Assembly (NCBI GenBank): GCA_025738555.1
Contig: JAOVFP010000013.1
Coordinates: 2,480,001-2,544,000 of the forward strand
DNA: 64,000 nucleotides
Source: Cyathus striatus
Lineage: Eukaryota > Basidiomycota > Agaricomycetes > Agaricales > Nidulariaceae
Reading direction: 5' to 3'
Numbering within the stretch: position 1 is the first letter of the stretch; each line of letters begins with the position of its first letter. This document shows positions 57,913-64,000 of this stretch, piece after piece. The translations under genes were made by a program, and so were the position numbers. The notes beneath the pieces are model-generated. The model saw only the letters and a program-made list of their open reading frames with translations, was not told the DNA's origin and made no database searches.

Positions 57913-58981
57913 AGTTGAAAAACCACTTATGTCCTATATCCAGTTCAAAAAGGAGTGGGCACTGGGATAGTTCGTTAATGATATGGCTTTTATATTTTTT
58001 ACCATGTCATGCAACATCAGCAAGTTGGCGATCAGTATGGCAACTTTCCAGCTTCGATTTTCACTGTAAAGGACTCCATACCAACTTTACCGGACTTTTT
58101 GACTTTATAAAGCCGATAAAGTTCCGCAAAGCTGAGTGAAAACTTGTTGATGCACTGTACACTGCACCCTTTGCTAAATCCTCTGCACAAGGCGCTACTA
58201 TATTCAAATCTGTCAATACATGCTTTCGAACGATAAAAATAAAAAAAGTACCATCGAAAGAGGCACATGTGCCGTTCTTGTGACGACAAAGAAGCAGCGG
58301 TAATTTGCCGCAAGTTTGTTGATGCACGGGAAGAGAGCTGGAAGAGAAGGAAATTGTTGATAGTAGGTAGAATTATTAATAGCACTAGTCTTGCTTATTG
58401 CTCATAGCCTTGGAGGTTAATTCACAATTAATTCATGCGAGTTATTGGCAATAATAGAGAACGTCAAGTTGGTTTCTAACCTTGTTCTAAACTAAATATG
58501 AGTTGCTGCGAACATGGCGATCCAACATGTAAGGACTTACCAGTACTTTCCGGCCCGTGGTGGGACTTCTCGACATATGCAACTAATAGCGAGAAGCCCT
58601 GAGAAGCCCTGAGAAGCCCAAGAGAAGCCTCGAATGTCACGTATTGATCAAGTGCTAAGTAGCGTACTGAGACATAATGCGCTGTATGTGATTGTAAGGT
58701 CATTTCTAGGAATGCTATCACATGGACTCAAATGGTCACGCTTAGGAATTTGCTTCGTGTCGGAATTACTTTGTCGTAGTAAGATGCTCTGTTGATCCCA
58801 AAGAAAAACAACCGATGCTCTTAAACCTGATGCAAGAAGGCGTTAGAGAGATGAATGGCTTAAATCTTACAGAGAACATACTGTATAACTAGGACGGTTG
58901 AAAATTACGTACTACTTGAATGAAATGTAGTTGTGCCATTGGGATGTAATGAGATCTCGAGGACACAAGTGGTATCGAAGA
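57913..58981. other. Intergenic region of about 1.07 kb
   Basis: Contains the promoter of GH51 copy 2 on its left and the EBP2 3' flank on its right. A short tandem repeat sits at 58591-58630. No gene recognised; several overlapping frames at 58032-58385 are considered chance. Confidence 0.5.
58591..58630 (+). repeat. Four-unit 10-mer tandem repeat
   Basis: Two perfect GAGAAGCCCT units, then GAGAAGCCCA and a shifted AGAGAAGCCT. Minisatellite-like, intergenic. Confidence 0.85.
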
Positions 58982-60348
58982 CTACGCCTTGCTACGTGCT
59001 GTCTCCCTCCTCGATTTTCCAGGGCGTTTATTGGCGCCACCCCTACTACCACCCCTTCCACCACCCCTTCCACCACCCCTTCCACCGCCTCTTCCACCAC
59101 CTCTTCCGCCTCCGCTTCCGCCACCCCTTCCACCAACTTTGAACCCTCCTCTGCCTCCTCGAGAACCACCTCTCCCTCGACTACCAGAACCACCAAAGTC
59201 ATCCGTCGATTCCTTAGTATTCTGCTTTGACCGTCGTCCCGCACCTCCAAAGCCGTACTTCTTATCGCGTGCATCACGAGGCAGACTCTTTCCACCTGCT
59301 CCTCTGCCCCTCTTGGCGGGACGATCTGAAATAGCTTCTTCAACGGCGATATCAAATTCCTCATCTCCACCCGTTGGTTTGTCGAGAATATCTTTACGTT
59401 CTATAACACAATACTCAGAAAGAGAAGGTAGTCGGAAAACATTGAAGGGCACGTACTGCGCTTGAGACCTTTGAGCTTCTCCTCCATCTCCTTCTTCGAC
59501 CGCTCGCGCTCCTTAAGTTTCTCAATCTGGACTTGCTTGCCGAACTTTTTGCCCTCGCGTTCTTTGCGCTTATCTTCACTTTTCTTGATAGTAGCGGTTT
59601 CGTTGAGCAAGCGTTGTCGTATCCGTTCCATATGAGCATCGCTTTTAACCATCTCAGCGAAGTAGTCCGAAGGTCGAGTGAAGGGGAATTTATGTTTCGC
59701 GGCGAGTGCGCGTGCTGCATTTGCGCTATGAAGAGCTTGCTTGTAGCTGTCAATAGATATCCAGGATTAGCATTGGTCTAGAATCAAGAAAGAGATACTA
59801 CGTACAAGGCAAGTTCGCGGTTGAGGTCGTCGTTCACGTCCACATCTATTGTTTCAGGGTATGAGAGGACAAGCGTTTCAGTCCATGAGAGTGAAGGATC
59901 AAGCTGGATTGTTTCACGGATTCGCTCAAGTGCGATCTAATAAAAGAACGTCAGAGAACGAAAACACGTAAATAAGAAAACGTACTTTGTTATCTACTTC
60001 GACTTTTCTGCGGGGAATGGCATCTTCATCGACAGACTCAACTTCGTCGAGCGCTATTTCTTCGTCCTCGTCCTCATCTTCGTCAGATCCCGAGCCCTCG
60101 CCATCTTCTTCACCTTCTTCACCATCAGCCTCATCATCATCTCCTTCCTCATCACTACCCTCAACGTCGCTACCGTCCTCTTCCTCACCCCCTTCGCCTT
60201 CCTCGCCTTCTATGTCCTCATCTTCAGATACATCCTCGGAAGAGAGTTTAATTGGTTCTGGGGCGGGTTTAGCAGCTGTAGTGCTTTTGATGGACGGCTT
60301 TGACGTAGAAGCCTTTTTGGATGCTTTCCCCTTGATGGTGGACGGCAT
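58982..60348 (-). CDS. EBP2: rRNA-processing protein EBP2
   Basis: Nucleolar protein needed for 25S rRNA maturation and 60S subunit assembly. The start at 60348 gives MPSTIKGKASKKASTSK. A long Asp/Glu/Ser/Gly-rich acidic region covers about residues 40-100. The conserved EBP2 core follows: DPSLSWTETLVLSYPETI, DVNDDLNRELALYKQAL, KHKFPFTRPSDYFAEMVKSD and AHMERIRQRLLNETATIKKS. Next are a Lys/Glu/Arg coiled coil (KFGKQVQIEKLKERERSKKE), then GGDEEFDIAVE and RDARDKKYGFGGAGRRSKQN. The last 60 residues are an RGG/GGRGG repeat, longer and more glycine-rich than in yeast EBP2. Such tails bind RNA and are arginine-methylated in other nucleolar proteins. Four or five exons. Confidence 0.93.
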
Positions 60349-61380
60349 GGTTTTGAATTTGGGGATATGGCGTTTTCGCGATTTCGTTCACCAGTGCGAA
60401 AGCATTGCAGTGAGATCGAAATTTTGCGACAGCCTGTGTTTCAAACATTAGCAAACACTCTAGTACTCTAGTTTGTTGACCTTAAATTTATGTAAGTACA
60501 ACCATCACCGTCCGACCGCTCGTTGGCTTGAGCTTTGCATATCCCTGATGCTAATAAGTAATCGGTTGCATAGAGTTCCAGTATTCACATAATCCTGAAA
60601 TTCTTCAGGAGCAACCGCCCCACACTGTTTTAGTGGGTTATCTAATAGACTACAACGTAGCCAGATAATTCTTGTTACTTGCTTGTCACCATATTTCATT
60701 TAGTATTAATAGCGGTAAAGGCAAAAACTCAAGCTCAAACCTACCAAAAAGTAAAAGCGTGATGCAACTTCCAATACCAATGTCAAAGTAACTTTAAGGG
60801 AAAGGTTAGAGGAGAGTAATCCCCTGGACATTCCAGGAAATTTATGATATTTATTTATCTCCTGCTGAACCCTAAATAATTCCCGTAAGGAAGATATAAC
60901 AATGATTCCTGTACAGGCCGCTGTAGAAGATATAGCTCAGAATACAATCTCTGACCCAGTGTGACCCAGTGGCTTCTGCCCGAAAGCAAGAACAAGAACC
61001 AGTTATCTCGGTTGGACCAGTACTTGTCAATTTATGGTGGGCCAGAAATTTCGTACTCCCTTGATTGAATATGTAGCTGTACATGACTTATATGGTATTC
61101 GCTGGCCCCAGAACAAATTGCATCCGCGATGATTCTTGAATAATAAACTGGGGTGACCAAGGGGTGTCAGATCCGGCGATCGCGGTCGTCCATGATGTCA
61201 TAGGGTGGGTGGGGGGACCCTACAAATTTGGTTAGCACACTATATGGCATGTCGGCACGGCACCCATGGCTCGTAACTGTGAGAATAATCAAATGTTCAT
61301 CAAACAATGCCACGAACAGTATCGCTTACCCTAAAACTTCCCATTTCTCTTGCTTCCCTGCTGATGCGTTGCTCATTAAG
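60349..61380. other. Intergenic region of about 1 kb
   Basis: Left end is the EBP2 promoter. A tandem GTGACCCA repeat (about 60958-60970) and a G-rich stretch (61202-61218) are the only notable textures. No gene accepted. Confidence 0.45.
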
Positions 61381-61397
61381 ACGCGTTGAGGACGCGT
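61381..61397. promoter_or_regulatory. Paired MluI boxes
   Basis: ACGCGT at 61381-61386 and again at 61392-61397, separated by TGAGG. They lie about 100 bases before the first supported exon of the zinc-finger gene. Arrangement resembles the double box at 15557-15572. Confidence 0.5.
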
Positions 61398-61485
61398 CCC
61401 TCTCGTAATACCACCTCGATGGCAATCTAAAAGTGTATATACTGTACATCAAGACTTCTTTAATGTTAATATTCCAAACCATTCG

Positions 61486-62534
61486 TTGTCAAATAGTTCT
61501 AGCTCTTCAGATGAAACATACCAGCAACTTCCAAATGAGAGGGGCAGTGCATCCAAAGGTAACCGAGAGGTTCTCTGTACGAGATGCAATGAATATGTCG
61601 GTCATAGCAATGCCACTCACTCGACATATACCATGGATCTACATCAGGGAGGAACCAAATGCAAGGTTAAATATCTCGGTGAGTATTGCTTATTATACGT
61701 TGTCACTTTTATACTAAATCTAATATTCCTCATACATATATTATTTTTGAAATATTTAGAATCATCTGGTACTAGCCCAGATAATGTTATTCCGACATCT
61801 AGGATGCAGAATGTCGCTCAATGTCCCGGTACAAACTATTATTGGAGCTTACTCTCACCGTTTTTAACCTATCCCTTTGCAATTCACGATCTGCTCGTTC
61901 TCGCGCTGGCTATATTTTGTTATACATTGAGTTCTGAGCAAATTCTTAACTTGTATAGGTTTCACTTGAGTATCCTTGTGGGTTTTGTGGCCAGGCGAGT
62001 ATCGATGGCAGGTGTCAGTTACTAAAGGGTGATCATGGTGTTGTACGGTTAAGCTGTAAGCTTGCATATGCATTTCGAGTAAGTGCTGCAGCAAAAGTCT
62101 CAACGGAGAAGCCGTGCACAAATGTTCCTGTTCAGCGCATATTTTGCTCCAAGAGTGAGCCACTCCAGTGGAAATACAATATGCGTCGTCATCTTTCAGA
62201 ACAGCATCCAAATTGGTGCACAGTTGCACCAGAAGGGAAAAATTTGGATGTATTTTATGCACAAATCACTATAGACGACGAAGAGGAAAGGTTGCTAGGT
62301 ATACCTACATCTAAACGAGGTTTGTGGACTCTGGTAGCAAAAGATACTAACGATGCTCGACATATAAATCGTATTCCGAACACTCGCGACGGCCATGGAG
62401 ATTCTCCCCGTAGACCTACGACAATTAGACAATCACCACCCGGAGCACACACTGCGCCTATTCCTCTCGATTACCCCAATATTAGTACACCTTACCCTTC
62501 CTCGACAGCCTCGGTTTATGATGTCTTTAGTTGA
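61486..62534 (+). CDS. C2H2-like zinc-finger protein of a mushroom-expanded type
   Basis: Three exon segments. The first reads SSSSSDETYQQLPNERGSAS, then KGNREVLCTRCNEYVGHSNA with a later His, a CxxC..H..H arrangement; its ATG is uncertain, since this frame opens with TTG and one more exon may lie upstream (an ATG at 61463 is out of frame). After a GTGAGT intron the second holds VAQCPGTNYYWS and FLTYPFAIHD. The third, after a TATAG acceptor (61956), is fully open: VSLEYPCGFCGQASIDGRC, VRLSCKLAYAFRVSA and EKPCTNVPVQRIFCSKSE. Then comes LQWKYNMRRHLSEQHPNW with a typical C..W-Y-N-M-x-x-H-x4-H-P finger. It ends in a Pro/Ser-rich tail. Similar proteins are common in mushroom genomes, often near transposon-rich DNA. 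Nucleic-acid binding is likely; role unknown. Confidence 0.6.
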
Positions 62535-63010
62535 CTCTTTATTTCAGTATAATCTACTTACATGTAACTGTTACTACCATCCTAATCTTAGTATTCAAAT
62601 GAGCAACTCGTATATATTGCGTATATACTTCCACTTGAAACAATGGTGCAAGGGCTCTACATATGCCGGATGCCGAGAAGTACCAATTGATGGAGTTCTG
62701 AAACTGCCGTGGGATGCCGCTCTCCTGGGAACAGTCTCGCGTGGCAGGATGGGACGACCGAGATCGTTGGATCTGACACCTCTTGGGGGTGACTATTGGA
62801 GGTACTAAGCTCGTTGAATGGTATTCAAATGGAGGAACGAAACCTACCACCTTGGGTCCTGTGTTAGTTTAAGTCAAATATCACGTCCCATATCACCACA
62901 CTACCGCATACACTCATATACCAGCAAAGTAGGGATAGACTGTATTAATCAGTATATATAATAAGAACCGGCGTATATAAATGAAGTAAACCTTTCTCCA
63001 CCACACCTCA
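62535..63010. other. Intergenic region between convergent genes
   Basis: About 475 bases separate the 3' ends of the zinc-finger and SAM50 genes. A frame at 62640-62808 (plus) has some protein-like character (WCKGSTYAGCREVPIDGVL) but no start or partner exon. Confidence 0.4.
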
Positions 63011-64000
63011 CTACAAAAATTCCAAACCCATTCCCACCTGCACGCCCTTCCTCCCACCATCACTCTTACTCGCGACAATCGGCAGTCCAAAGTTCACTTC
63101 GACGCGGATAGGATCAAACCGGTAGATGAGGCCCACTCCTGCGGAGATGGAGGGTTGGGTGAGGGTGCGTCGGAGGGAGTCGGTCATTGGGCGGGCTGGG
63201 GGAAGGTGAGTTGGGGAAGGAAGAAGAAAGGAGGGGAACGGGAGACGTACATCGGTCTATGGCGTCTAGCCTTCCGGCGTTTACCCATCCGTGCAGTTTG
63301 ACGGGCCAGTGTTCTTTGCTTGGTATATGCGATATTACGCTTGCTCCAACGGAGTAGTACACATCGCCACCCAGTGAATCCGCTGCAGTTTTTGTCAGTA
63401 AGAGAAATAGTAAGGCAACTGTAGAACGCACCATCGTCTCTTGGTCCCATGCTGTTCTGCCTAAATGACCGAATGGACGTGGGCCCTCCAAGTTGGAATC
63501 GGTCAGGCAAGAGGGTAGGCTTGTTGATGCCATATAGGAGACCTGCTTTAGCTGCGAGCGACCATGACTACGTCCATGTGAATGGCGCGCCTAAGGGAGT
63601 AGGAAGGAAACATACGACATGAGATGTAACAGGCCTGGAGACCTGGCCTTCGAATTCAGCCTTGTAGAACGATGCGTCCCCTCCGAGTCCTGCATACTCG
63701 TGGTAGAATTTGGTATAGAAGCCGCGTGTGGCGGCGATGCGGTCGTTGCGGGTGTCGAAGATGTAGGTGTGGGAGAGGGAAGATTTGATGGTCTTGCCTG
63801 CGGCTTCTCGTATGCTGTGGAAGATGTCAATGAGATTGGAGGGGGAAGTGGGATGTAGGGTGTACCTGAGAGATGCGGTGGGGGTGAGGGCGCCAATGTT
63901 GCGGGCTATTGCTTCGTAGGCGAATTCGTGTACGCCATTGACCTGTGCGGGAGGAGTAAGAACGCATGACGATGTGGAAAGCAAGGAGCTAACCTAGCTC
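63011..64000 (-). CDS. SAM50: SAM50/TOB55 outer-membrane beta-barrel assembly protein, 3' part
   Basis: Core of the sorting and assembly machinery that inserts beta-barrel proteins in the mitochondrial outer membrane (Omp85 family). The N-terminal POTRA part lies beyond the window. Visible barrel blocks are VNGVHEFAYEAIARNIGALT, SLSHTYIFDTRNDRIAATRG, the SxxxxRxFxxxSxGPRD loop (PTSIRSFRQNSMGPRDD, with the conserved Arg-x-Phe), GGDVYYSVGASVISHIP, KLHGWVNAGRLDAID and LTQPSISAGVGLIYRFDPIR. The end is VEVNFGLPIVASKSDGGRKG and VQVGMGLEFL, the C-terminal beta-signal typical of Omp85 proteins. At least five exons. The right edge is cut by the window. Confidence 0.93.

Noticed and set aside
58931..59465. 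Proline-rich plus-strand frames opposite the end of EBP2
   Set aside because: The proline runs are the complement of the GGRGG repeat in EBP2.
61201..61220. G-quadruplex candidate GGGTGGGTGGGGGG
   Set aside because: Only three clear G-runs are separated by loops; a stable four-run quadruplex would need a zero-length loop.

Overview
This window is nuclear DNA from a filamentous basidiomycete, most likely an Agaricomycete. The evidence is dense protein genes split by many short introns of about 45-65 bases with GTRNGY/YAG borders, a tRNA gene with an 11-base intron at the canonical site, and typical mushroom families: F-box/LRR-like proteins, a caspase-domain protein, secreted GH51 arabinofuranosidases and a C2H2-like zinc-finger protein. 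Exon structures were worked out by eye. Outer coordinates are firmer than internal junctions.

Layout. 0-5 kb: an armadillo-like protein with an in-frame TGA, then 2.7 kb of repeat-bearing non-coding DNA. 5-12.2 kb: a vanillin/salicylaldehyde-type aldehyde dehydrogenase, the SIN3 corepressor, and a conserved unknown gene divergent from SIN3. 12.9-20.3 kb: an intact F-box gene and an inverted, decayed copy of it, bracketing a conserved unknown gene, a dispersed repeat and a strong hairpin. 20.6-29.1 kb: glyoxylate/hydroxypyruvate reductase, B-type cyclin, S1/P1 nuclease, tRNA-Asp and snurportin-1. 29.4-35.1 kb: a tandem pair of MFS transporters, the upstream copy frameshifted at its N-terminus. 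36.6-45.9 kb: mitochondrial ribosomal protein uS8m, a caspase-domain protein, a double GFA-domain protein, a tiny protein with a cysteine-rich tail, a conserved small protein and an amino-acid permease. 47.3-60.3 kb: a bacterial (ManC)-type mannose-1-phosphate guanylyltransferase, an HDAC8/Hos1-like deacetylase, two tandem secreted GH51 alpha-L-arabinofuranosidases and the nucleolar protein EBP2. 61-64 kb: a zinc-finger protein and the 3' part of SAM50.

Themes. The window mixes single-copy housekeeping genes (SIN3, cyclin B, snurportin, EBP2, uS8m, SAM50) with duplicated accessory genes (the F-box, MFS and GH51 pairs). Two of the three pairs contain a damaged copy. SIN3 and a class I deacetylase are both present but far apart. 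The most distinctive item is the guanylyltransferase, whose catalytic core resembles actinobacterial ManC but is spliced behind a fungal-looking N-terminal extension. Paired MluI-box (ACGCGT) elements sit in front of two genes, and single boxes lie in the region between the reductase and the cyclin gene.

No CRISPR array, complete transposon or rRNA gene was seen, and no wholly new multi-gene system could be demonstrated.
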